This document shows positions 1 to 7,954 of a stretch of DNA of 7,954 bases, one piece after another. Origin of the DNA: Alphaproteobacteria bacterium (GTDB lineage: Bacteria > Pseudomonadota > Alphaproteobacteria > CACIAM-22H2); contig CANMWW010000079.1 in the NCBI GenBank assembly GCA_947500965.1, positions 1 through 7,954 of the forward strand, given 5' to 3'. The position numbers and the translations under genes are program-made. Position 1 is the stretch's first letter. Each line of letters begins with the position of its first letter. The notes under the pieces were generated by a model. It was not told where the DNA came from, made no database searches, and worked only from the letters and a program-made list of their open reading frames with translations.

Positions 1-1
1 C

Positions 2-1546
2 TCATCGCACGCCGAGCTCCTCGCGCCTCCGGGCCACGTAGGCCGCGAGCTCCTCGCGCACCGCCTGGTCGAGCGGCGGCGGCTGGTAGGCGTCGCGCAG
101 CCTCGGCCACATCTCCGCCGCGCGGTCCGTCGCGTTCCTGGCGCCGGCGTCGCGCCAGTTCTCGAAGTTCGACCAGTCGGAGAGGATGGGCCGCCAGAAG
201 GCGGTCTCGTAGCGCGCCAGCGTGTGCGCGGTGCCGAAGAAGTGCCCGCCCGGGGGCACGCCGAGGATCGCGTCGACGCCGATGTCGTCGTCGGTGAAGT
301 CGACGGGCTTCAGGATCTCCGCCCAGCCGCGCAGCATCTCGGCGTCCACGACGATCTTCTCCATCGAGGCGGAGAGCCCGCCCTCGAGCCATCCGGCCGC
401 GTGGTAGACGAGGTTGCTGTGGCTCATCACCGAGGCCCAGAGGGAGAAGCCGGTCTCCCACGTCGCCTGGGCGTCGACGCAGGGGCTGGCGTTCGGCGCG
501 CTGGAGCGCACGGGCAGGCGGAAGCGCCGCGCGAGCTGGGCGCTGGCGATCGTCGCGTTGACGTATTCGGGCGTGCCGAAGGCGGGCGCTCCGGTTCGCA
601 TGTCGACGTTCGAGGTGAAGGCCCCGAACACGCAGGGCGTGCCCGGCCGCACCATCTGGCACAGCGCGATGATGCCCAGCGCCTCCGCCGCGCCCTGCGC
701 GAGCGCGCCGGCCAGCGTCACCGGCGCCATGGCGCCCATCAGCGTGAAGGGCGTGATGGCGACGCACTGCCCGTGCTCGGCGAGGATCATCACGCTCTCG
801 AGGATCTCCTCGTCGACGCGCCGCGGCGAGTTGACATTGGTGATGCAGAGCAGCGTGGGCCGCGCGGCGAGGCCCTCGGGCGTCGTGCCGTGCTCGATCG
901 CCGACATCGCGATGCCGTCGATGGACTGCGCCGCCCCGGTCCCGCGCGAGCTCCAGACCAGGTCGGAGAGCTCGACATGCGCGCGATAGGCCTCGAGGTG
1001 GCGGACCGGGACGGGGACGTCGACCGGCTCGACCACCATGCCGCCCTGCCAGTGCAGGACGCCGAGCGCGTTCGTCACCTTGATGATGTCGCGGAAGGCC
1101 TCGAGGTCGCCGTAGCGGCGGCCGCGCGCGAGGTCCGCGACATGCGGCGCGCCGCCCACCGGCCCGAAATTGACGACGTCGCCGCCGACATGCAGGTGCC
1201 GCGCCGGGTTGCGGGCGTGGAGCACGAAGCGCTCCGGCGCGTGGCGCAGGAAGGATTCGACGACGTCGCGGCCCATGCGCACGACCTGCGTCTCCTCGTC
1301 GACGAGGCAGCCATTGCGGCGGCAGGCCTCGCGCGCCCGCGCGCTGCGCAGCTCGAGCCCGCCGTCCTGGAGGATGCGGAACGCCGCGTCGACGATGCGC
1401 TCCAGCTGCGAGGGGGAGAGCACCTCCAGCGGCTTCCAGCGGTTCGACAGGCGGGGAAGCGGGGCGTGCGTGGCGGGCGCGGCGCGGTCGGCGCGCGTGC
1501 GCGACCTCCCGCGTGCCACTCCGGTTCGTGGGGTCTTTTCCATCAT
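2..1546 (-). CDS. MttB-superfamily (trimethylamine methyltransferase-like) protein, non-pyrrolysine
   Basis: 514-residue protein, near the usual size for MttB-family (PF06253-type) proteins. Characterised members transfer a methyl group from a quaternary or tertiary amine to a cob(I)alamin-carrying partner protein; non-pyrrolysine members act on glycine betaine, proline betaine, carnitine or gamma-butyrobetaine. Visible family features are a basic, probably disordered N-terminus (residues 1-35), the GPVGGAPHV segment (128-136), the EHGQCVAITPFTLMGAMAPVT core (from 257), and a stretch around FGTPEYVNATIASAQLARR (323-341). The frame has no internal amber codon and ends in TGA, so pyrrolysine is not encoded. 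The start is uncertain: tandem ATG codons lie at 1546 and 1543 and neither has a clear Shine-Dalgarno. A TTG at 1666 would add 40 residues but would overlap the divergent gene. It is cytoplasmic (no signal or membrane segments) and divergent from the importer operon. The family call is firm; the substrate, and whether a corrinoid partner is used, are unknown. Confidence 0.9.
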   Translation of the reverse strand: MMEKTPRTGVARGRSRTRADRAAPATHAPLPRLSNRWKPLEVLSPSQLERIVDAAFRILQDGGLELRSARAREACRRNGCLVDEETQVVRMGRDVVESFLRHAPERFVLHARNPARHLHVGGDVVNFGPVGGAPHVADLARGRRYGDLEAFRDIIKVTNALGVLHWQGGMVVEPVDVPVPVRHLEAYRAHVELSDLVWSSRGTGAAQSIDGIAMSAIEHGTTPEGLAARPTLLCITNVNSPRRVDEEILESVMILAEHGQCVAITPFTLMGAMAPVTLAGALAQGAAEALGIIALCQMVRPGTPCVFGAFTSNVDMRTGAPAFGTPEYVNATIASAQLARRFRLPVRSSAPNASPCVDAQATWETGFSLWASVMSHSNLVYHAAGWLEGGLSASMEKIVVDAEMLRGWAEILKPVDFTDDDIGVDAILGVPPGGHFFGTAHTLARYETAFWRPILSDWSNFENWRDAGARNATDRAAEMWPRLRDAYQPPPLDQAVREELAAYVARRREELGVR

Positions 1547-1603
1547 CGTGCGATGCTGGAACGGATGCGAGGGAATCTCCAGCGCCGTGAAAGACCCGCC
1601 TTG

Positions 1604-1626
1604 TAGCCCCGCCCGGCCCGCGGCTA
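1604..1626. repeat. imperfect palindrome, possible operator
   Basis: The arms TAGCC (1604-1608) and GGCTA (1622-1626) are perfect inverted repeats around a 13-bp GC-rich centre, and three further base pairs match inside. The element sits between two divergent genes and overlaps the best -10 candidates for both directions. A dimeric repressor or activator bound here could control both genes at once. Chance is a real possibility in such GC-rich DNA, and no regulator gene is in the window. Confidence 0.3.
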
Positions 1627-1641
1627 GGCTCGCGACCGAAC

Positions 1642-1648
1642 AGGGAGG
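1642..1648 (+). promoter_or_regulatory. Shine-Dalgarno of the binding-protein gene
   Basis: AGGGAGG lies 7 nt before the ATG at 1656. It decides the start of the binding protein, because the same frame stays open far upstream (to about 1170) without meaning. Confidence 0.8.
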
Positions 1649-1655
1649 GCTATCA

Positions 1656-3326
1656 ATGACAGACAAGCTTCATCCGCTCGTCACCGCCGCGGGCCGCGAG
1701 ATGGCCGATGGCAAGCTCGATCGGCGCGAGTTCCTGCGCGTCGCCACGCTGCTCGGCGTCGGCGCCGGCGCCGCCTACTCGATGGCGGGGCTGAGCGAAC
1801 CGGCCATGGCGCAGGGCGCGCCGCGCAAGGGCGGCACGCTGCGCCTCGGCATGCGCGTGCAGGACCTCTCGAGCCCGCACACCTACTCCTGGATCGAGGC
1901 GACGAACGTCGCCCGCCAGACCGTCGAGTACCTGACCTACACCGGCGTCGACAACGTCACGCGGCCCGGCCTCGTCGAGAAGTGGGAGGCGAGCCCCGAC
2001 CTCAAGTCGTGGAAGATCTCGCTGCGGCGCGACGCGAAGTGGCGCAAGGGCGGCAGGCCGTTCAACGCCGACGACGCGATCTGGAACATGAAGCGGATGC
2101 TCGACCCGGCAACCGGCTCCTCGACCGTCGGCCTGCTGCGCGCCTTCATCCTCGAGAACTTCGAGCTCGACGAGATCGACCCGCGGACCCAGAAGAAGCG
2201 CGTCTCGTTCCGCCTCTGGGACTCCAACGCCTTCCGCAAGATCGACGACTTCACCTTCGAGATCAACGGCAAGTCGTCCTTCCTCGGCATCCCCGAGGCG
2301 ATGTTCCACTACCCGGCGCACATGCTCGACCCGGCCGAGGGCGGCAAGTTCGGCGTCGGCTCGAACGGCACGGGCGCCTTCGAGCTCGTCGAGCTCGAGG
2401 TCGGCAAGCGCGCGGTGCTGACCGCGCGCAAGGACGGCTACTGGGGCGGCGGTCCGTGGCTCGACCGCATCGAGGTCATCGACCTCGGCGACGACAGCGC
2501 GGCGCAGGTCGCGGCGCTGGCCTCGCGCCAGGTCGACATGATCTACCAGGGCGCGATCGCGGCGCTGCCGGCCGCCGAGCGCCTGCCGCACGTGCAGGTC
2601 AACTCGGTCGACACGGCCTACACCGCCGTCGCGCGCGTGCAGCCGGTCAAGCCCTTCGACGACAAGCGGGTGCGCCAGGCGCTGCGCCACGCGACCGACA
2701 CCGAGGCGGTGCTCAAGGTCGCGCATCGCGGCCTCGGCAAGCCCGGCGAGCACCACCATGTCGCGAAGGTCCATCCCGAATACGCCGACGTGGGCTTCAT
2801 GCGCCGCGACGTGGCGAAGGCCAAGGCGCTGCTCGCCGAGGCCGGCTACCCGAACGGCATCGACACGGAGATCGCCTGCCGCCCGCAGCCGGACTGGGAA
2901 CTGCTCGCCGTCCAGACGATGGTCGAGCAGTGGAAGGAGGCCGGCATCCGCGTGAAGATCAACGTGATGCCGTCCGCGCAGTACTGGGACGTCTGGACGA
3001 AGGTGCCCTTCGGCTTCACGACGTGGGCCCATCGCCCGCTCGGCGTCATGGTGCTCGGCCTCGCCTATCGCTCGGGCGCGGCCTGGAACGAGTCGAACTG
3101 GTCGAACAAGGAGTTCGACGCCCTGCTCGCCGAGGCCGAGGGCTACCTCGACGTCGAGAGGCGCCGCGCGGTCGTCGCCAAGCTCGAGCAGATCATGCTC
3201 GACGACGGCCCGGCCGTGGTGCCGCTCTGGCGCGCCCTGTTCAACTACTCGGACAAGAAGGTGAAGGGGTACAGGATCCACCCCACCGCCTACATCGAGT
3301 TCAAGGAAGTCTGGATCGAAGGCTGA
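1656..3326 (+). CDS. Opp/Dpp-type ABC transporter substrate-binding protein, Tat-exported
   Basis: 556-residue periplasmic binding protein of the SBP_bac_5 family (DppA/OppA type), which captures peptides, opines or other small solutes and delivers them to the permease pair encoded next. The leader has a twin-arginine motif, DRREFLR (residues 22-28), then a hydrophobic stretch (29-46) and a likely cleavage after AMA (50-52), so it probably folds before export. Family landmarks are KGGTLRLG (58-65), the WEASPDLKSW/LRRDAKW segment (110-129), PFNADDAIWNMKRMLDP (135-151), NGTGAFELVELEVG (near 237-250) and an ARKDGYW segment after it. The length is normal for the family. Residues about 168-195 form a charged insertion between the NADD helix and the DDFTFEI strand that I do not associate with classical DppA. 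The start is set by AGGGAGG and the Tat leader. It is the first gene of the operon. The ligand cannot be read from the sequence; neighbouring genes suggest a methylated onium compound, which is inference. Confidence 0.93.
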   Translation: MTDKLHPLVTAAGREMADGKLDRREFLRVATLLGVGAGAAYSMAGLSEPAMAQGAPRKGGTLRLGMRVQDLSSPHTYSWIEATNVARQTVEYLTYTGVDNVTRPGLVEKWEASPDLKSWKISLRRDAKWRKGGRPFNADDAIWNMKRMLDPATGSSTVGLLRAFILENFELDEIDPRTQKKRVSFRLWDSNAFRKIDDFTFEINGKSSFLGIPEAMFHYPAHMLDPAEGGKFGVGSNGTGAFELVELEVGKRAVLTARKDGYWGGGPWLDRIEVIDLGDDSAAQVAALASRQVDMIYQGAIAALPAAERLPHVQVNSVDTAYTAVARVQPVKPFDDKRVRQALRHATDTEAVLKVAHRGLGKPGEHHHVAKVHPEYADVGFMRRDVAKAKALLAEAGYPNGIDTEIACRPQPDWELLAVQTMVEQWKEAGIRVKINVMPSAQYWDVWTKVPFGFTTWAHRPLGVMVLGLAYRSGAAWNESNWSNKEFDALLAEAEGYLDVERRRAVVAKLEQIMLDDGPAVVPLWRALFNYSDKKVKGYRIHPTAYIEFKEVWIEG

Positions 3327-3341
3327 TCCGGGACGCGCGCC

Positions 3342-3376
3342 GCCGCCGCCGCGGGCCAACTGCCCGCGGCGGCGGC
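3342..3376 (+). repeat. strong intercistronic hairpin between binding protein and permease
   Basis: Positions 3342-3356 and 3362-3376 pair perfectly over 15 bp, all G-C, around a CAACT loop (3357-3361). The element starts 15 nt after the binding-protein stop and ends 32 nt before the permease start. No T-run follows, so it is not a standard intrinsic terminator. In other binding-protein-dependent importers, such as the maltose operon, a hairpin at this place protects the upstream mRNA from 3' exonucleases and lets the binding protein be made in excess over the membrane parts. The structure is seen directly; that role is inferred. Confidence 0.75.
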
Positions 3377-3397
3377 ACCTTGCGCGCCGAACGCTCC

Positions 3398-3402
3398 AGG
3401 GG
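3398..3402 (+). promoter_or_regulatory. Shine-Dalgarno for the GTG-started permease
   Basis: AGGGG ends 6 nt before a GTG at 3409. It supports GTG as the permease start; the resulting N-terminus, MARYLLRQSL, is typical of DppB-like proteins. Confidence 0.65.
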
Positions 3403-3408
3403 CCGCGC

Positions 3409-4347
3409 GTGGCGCGATATCTCCTCCGCCAGTCGCTGAACATCCTCCTCACGCTCCTGGCGGTGACCTTCCTCGTCTTCGCGCTCAACGAGCTCACGCC
3501 GGGCGACGTCGCGCGCAAGCTCCTCGGCCCCTACGCCACGCAGGAGCAGGTCGACCACCTGTTCCGCGAGATGGGCCTCGACCGCCCGCTGCTCGTGCGC
3601 TACGCCGAGTATGTCGGGAACGTCCTGCGCGGCGACCTCGGCACCTCCGTCATCTATCGCCAGCCCGTCGCGGACGTCCTGCTCGACAGGCTCGGCAACA
3701 CGCTGCTCCTCGCGGCGATCTGCTTCGCGGTCATCGTGCCGCTCTCGGTCGCGCTCGGGGTGCTCGCGGGCATGCGCGAGCGCTCGCCGCTCGACCGCGG
3801 CATATCCGTCTTCGCCTCGATCTGCGCCTCGATCCCCGAGTTCGCGATGGGCGTCTTCATGCTCGCGATCTTCGTGGTCTGGCTCGGCGTCCTGCCCGGG
3901 ACGTCGCCGATGCGCGCCACCGCCGAGTGGCCGGTCTGGATGCAGTTCGTGCTGCCCGTCGCCGTGGTGACCCTCTACGACGCCGGCTACCTGGTCTCGA
4001 TGATCCGTGCCTCGATGGTCGAGGTGATGCGCCAGCCCTTCGTGCGCACCGCGGTCCTCAAGGGCATGCCGTTCCACCGGGTCGTCACCCGCCACGCGAT
4101 GCGCAACGCGCTGATCACCCCGTTCACGGTGATCCTGCTGCAGCTGAACTACCTCGTCTCCGGCCTCGTCGTGGTGGAGACCCTCTTCGCCTACCCGGGC
4201 TTCGGCCGGATGATGCTGGAGGCCGCGCTGGCCAAGGACATCGCCGTGGTCGAGGCCGGCGCGCTGGTCGCGGTGACGGTGACCATGCTGACGCAGCTGC
4301 TGGGCGACCTCGGCTACATGAAGCTCGACCCGAGGATCCGCATATGA
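3409..4347 (+). CDS. Opp/Dpp-type ABC transporter permease, DppB-like
   Basis: 312-residue inner-membrane permease, the usual length for DppB/OppB. It forms one half of the translocation channel, pairing with the DppC-like protein encoded next. About six membrane segments can be seen (near residues 9-28, 97-122, 134-163, 178-198, 236-258 and 283-302). A periplasmic loop after the first carries MGLDRPLLVRYAEYVGNVLRGDLG (55-78), a family hallmark. The EAA-type coupling loop is FVRTAVLKGMPFHRVVTRHAMRN (211-233), which docks on the ATPase, and VETLFAYPGFG (256-266) is the conserved C-terminal motif. Translation starts at GTG, supported by AGGGG. The stop overlaps the next start as ATATGA, so the two permeases are translationally coupled. 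The gene lies 82 bp after the binding-protein gene, beyond the strong hairpin. Confidence 0.93.
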   Translation: MARYLLRQSLNILLTLLAVTFLVFALNELTPGDVARKLLGPYATQEQVDHLFREMGLDRPLLVRYAEYVGNVLRGDLGTSVIYRQPVADVLLDRLGNTLLLAAICFAVIVPLSVALGVLAGMRERSPLDRGISVFASICASIPEFAMGVFMLAIFVVWLGVLPGTSPMRATAEWPVWMQFVLPVAVVTLYDAGYLVSMIRASMVEVMRQPFVRTAVLKGMPFHRVVTRHAMRNALITPFTVILLQLNYLVSGLVVVETLFAYPGFGRMMLEAALAKDIAVVEAGALVAVTVTMLTQLLGDLGYMKLDPRIRI

Positions 4348-5172
4348 TCGCCCGGGCCGCGGCCACGGTCGCGCTGCTGGGCCGGTCGCCGGTCGGATGC
4401 CTCGGCGCGGCGATCGTGCTGTTCTGGGCGGCGATGGGCATCCTCGCGCCCTGGCTCGCGCCCTATCCGCCGAACCGCATCGACCCCGCGCTGATCGCCT
4501 ATCCCTACCCGACCGCGGCGAACTGGCTGGGCGTCGACCAGCTTGGCCGCGACATCCTCTCGCGCCTGATGTGGGGCGCGCGCACGGTGCTGACCGTGGC
4601 GCCGGCGGCGGTGCTCGGCGCCGCCGCGCTCGGCACGCTGCTGGGCCTCGTCGCGGGCTACAAGGGCGGCGCGGTGGATTCGATCCTGATGCGCGTCGGC
4701 GACACGCTGCTCGCCTTCCCGAAGATCATCCTCTACCTGATCGTCATCGCGCGCTTCGGCGCCTCGGCCTTCAACATCATCGCGGTCGTGACCGTGACGC
4801 AGGCGCCGATCATCGCGCGCATCGTGCGCGCCGTGACGCTCGACGTGAAGAACCGCGACTACGTCGCCGCGGCGCGCATGCGCGGCGAGCCGACCTGGTT
4901 CGTGCTGCTCGCGGAGATCCTGCCGAACGCGCGCGGGCCGCTCGTCGTCGATTTCTTCCTGCGCCTCGGCTACACGGTCATTGCCATCGGCGTCCTCGGC
5001 TTCCTCGGCATCGGGCTGCCGCCGCCCGACCCCGACTGGGGCAGCATGATCAAGGAGAGCTACGGCACCATCTTCGTGTGGCCGCACATGACGCTGATCC
5101 CGGCGCTCGCGGTGTCGTCGCTGGTGATCGGCTTCAACTTCCTCGCCACCGGCCTGCGCGAGGCGTCCGAGG

Positions 5173-5180
<8 letters not shown>
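4344..5180 (+). CDS. Opp/Dpp-type ABC transporter permease, DppC-like
   Basis: 278-residue inner-membrane permease, normal length for DppC/OppC, forming the second half of the channel. The N-terminal membrane segment (17-38) leads into LAPYPPNRID, then the family signature WLGVDQLGRDILSRLMWGARTVL (61-83). Further membrane segments lie near 88-106, 123-137, 142-160, 204-223 and 250-270. The EAA coupling loop is YVAAARMRGEPTWFVLLAEILPN (173-195), and FLGIGLPPPDPDWGSMI (220-236) is the conserved C-terminal motif. The ATG at 4344 overlaps the previous stop by 4 nt and has GAGGA 7 nt upstream. A longer in-frame reading from 3927 would run inside the upstream permease and has no family similarity. 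The 3' end overlaps the ATPase gene by 8 nt. Confidence 0.93.
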
Positions 5181-7176
<1,996 letters not shown>

Positions 7177-7178
7177 GC

Positions 7179-7196
7179 CGGCGCCGCCTCGCGCCG
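7179..7196. terminator. short GC hairpin between convergent genes
   Basis: CGGCGC (7179-7184) and GCGCCG (7191-7196) form a 6-bp stem with a 6-nt loop, filling almost all of the 22-bp gap between the ATPase stop and the stop of the convergent DddP-like gene. It could end transcription from both sides, but neither strand has a T-run, so intrinsic termination is doubtful. Short GC hairpins also arise easily by chance here. Confidence 0.3.
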
Positions 7197-7198
7197 CG

Positions 7199-7954
7199 TC
7201 AGGCGGTCTCCCAGGGGAAGCTGTCGAGGCGCACGGGACCGTTGGCGGTGACGAGGACCTGCGTCTCGAGCTTCACGCATTCCCGGCCGTGCTCCTCGCC
7301 GATCAGCGCCTCGACGCAGAGCACCATGTTCTCCTCGAAGACCGAGGGATAGGCGCGGGCGAAGTCGACATGCGTCGGCACCGAGGGCCACTCGTCCGCG
7401 AGGCCCACGCCATGCAGGGCCGCCGAGTAGCGGCGCGCCTGGTACTTCTCCGGGATGCGCCAGCTCTTCTCGTCGAACTCCCTGCAGGTCATGCCCGGGC
7501 GCAGGATCGCGACGTTGTGCTCGATCTGGTCGACCGCCGCCGCGTAGAGCGCGCGCTGCTCCGGCGTCATGCGCAGGTGCCCGATCGTCCAGGAGCGCGA
7601 GAGGTCGGCGCAGTACCCGTAGGGGCCGATCATGTCGGTGTCGAAGGCGAGCATGTCGCCCGCCTCGCAGACGCGGTCCGAGCTCTCCTGGAACCAGGGG
7701 TTGGTGCGCGGCCCGGAGGCGAGAAGGCGCGTCTCCATCCACTCGCCGCCCGAGCGGATGTTCTCGAAGTGCAGCTCGGCCCAGATCTCGTTCTCGGTCC
7801 GGCCAGGCTGCGAATGCTCGTACATCCGCGCCATGCCGGCCTCGCAGACGCGGATCGTCCACTTCATCAGCTCGATCTCGTCCGCGCTCTTGATCTTGCG
7901 CGCGTGCTCCGTCAGCTCCTGCCCCTCTACGAGGGTCACGCCGCGGCGGCGCAG
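7199..7954 (-). CDS. DddP-like M24-fold protein (putative DMSP lyase family), 5' end beyond window
   Basis: The last 251 codons are visible; full DddP proteins are about 440 residues, so roughly 190 N-terminal residues lie past the right edge. It has the M24 'pita-bread' fold of Xaa-Pro peptidases and creatinase. The segments ENIRSGGEWMETRLLASGPRTNPWFQE and LAFDTDMIG closely resemble DddP, which cleaves dimethylsulfoniopropionate (DMSP) to acrylate and dimethylsulfide. Candidate metal ligands are the aspartates at 7640-7642, 7634-7636 and 7604-7606, H at 7412-7414, and E at 7310-7312 and 7265-7267. The HGVGLADEWP motif puts Asp (7394-7396) where DddP has its proposed catalytic Asp, six residues after the His, and a Tyr lies five residues before that His as in DddP. 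Typical M24 peptidases have HE rather than DE there. A GTG at 7939 is internal, not the start. It converges on the importer operon, so it has its own promoter. A related M24 hydrolase of other specificity remains possible. Confidence 0.8.
   Translation of the reverse strand: MRRRGVTLVEGQELTEHARKIKSADEIELMKWTIRVCEAGMARMYEHSQPGRTENEIWAELHFENIRSGGEWMETRLLASGPRTNPWFQESSDRVCEAGDMLAFDTDMIGPYGYCADLSRSWTIGHLRMTPEQRALYAAAVDQIEHNVAILRPGMTCREFDEKSWRIPEKYQARRYSAALHGVGLADEWPSVPTHVDFARAYPSVFEENMVLCVEALIGEEHGRECVKLETQVLVTANGPVRLDSFPWETA

Larger units (their letters stand above)
1547..1655. promoter_or_regulatory. divergent intergenic control region
   Basis: This 109-bp gap separates the methyltransferase-like gene (minus) from the importer operon (plus), so promoters for both should lie here. 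On the plus strand a weak TTGTAG (1601-1606), an 18-bp spacer and TAGGCT (1625-1630) are a possible sigma-70 pair, with the -10 inside a GGCTAGGC context resembling alphaproteobacterial -10 elements. On the minus strand GCTACAAG (read from 1607 to 1600) is a fair -10 candidate for the methyltransferase gene, but I see no good -35 for it. Both -10 candidates sit at the arms of the palindrome at 1604-1626. These are weak matches made by eye; only the divergent arrangement is certain. Confidence 0.45.

Noticed and set aside
224..1606. Long plus-strand open frame opposite the MttB-like gene
   Set aside because: It is rich in Arg, Ala and Gly with no family motif. It is a typical antisense shadow of a GC-rich gene, while the opposite strand gives a full recognisable protein.
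1547..1666. 40-residue N-terminal extension of the MttB-like protein from a TTG at 1666
   Set aside because: It would overlap the start and Shine-Dalgarno of the divergent gene, begins with TTG, and the added residues show no family similarity.
3342..3376. Intrinsic terminator ending the transcript after the binding protein
   Set aside because: The stem is strong but no T-run follows, and the functionally linked permease genes lie directly downstream.
1982..3439. Plus-strand open frame inside the binding-protein gene in another frame
   Set aside because: Arginine-rich shadow without motifs, crossing the hairpin and the next gene's start.
1653..3518. 621-residue minus-strand open frame opposite the binding-protein gene
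   Set aside because: It has low-complexity Arg/Val/Asp/Leu composition, overlaps a complete binding-protein gene and crosses into the next gene. It is a GC-bias artefact.
7199..7939. GTG at 7939 as the true start of the DddP-like gene
   Set aside because: The frame continues to the window edge (LRRRG before the GTG) and fits the middle of DddP-type proteins, so the gene is cut by the window rather than starting there.

Overview
The window is very GC-rich. Its reading frames have strongly GC-biased third positions, gene junctions are tight, and the solute-binding protein carries a twin-arginine-type leader. Together with the gene families present, this points to an alphaproteobacterial chromosome (Rhodospirillales, Acetobacterales or Rhizobiales type). 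No rRNA, tRNA, CRISPR array, insertion sequence or phage gene was seen. The placement is an inference from style and gene families, not from a marker gene.

Layout from left to right. (1) Positions 2-1546, minus strand: a complete MttB-superfamily (trimethylamine methyltransferase-like) gene without an in-frame amber codon, so a non-pyrrolysine member. (2) Positions 1547-1655: a divergent intergenic region of about 109 bp with an imperfect palindrome. (3) Positions 1656-7176, plus strand: a four-gene Opp/Dpp-type ABC importer made of a Tat-exported substrate-binding protein, two inner-membrane permeases (DppB-like and DppC-like), and one double ATPase that fuses the DppD-like and DppF-like halves. 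The last three genes are translationally coupled, with 4-nt and 8-nt overlaps. A perfect 15-bp GC hairpin separates the binding-protein gene from the permease genes. (4) Positions 7199 to beyond 7954, minus strand: the 3' two-thirds or so of an M24-fold gene. Its motifs and residue spacing match DddP, the peptidase-like DMSP lyase, better than ordinary Xaa-Pro peptidases.

How the genes may work together: an MttB-type protein (the family demethylates quaternary amines where characterised) and a DddP-like protein (the family cleaves the sulfonium compound DMSP) flank a complete importer. The simplest reading is a small uptake-and-breakdown module for a methylated onium compound (betaine-like, DMSP-like, or a peptide-linked form). 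This is an inference from neighbourhood. Neither the substrate nor any shared regulation is shown by the sequence, and no corrinoid protein, methyl-acceptor enzyme or regulator lies inside the window.
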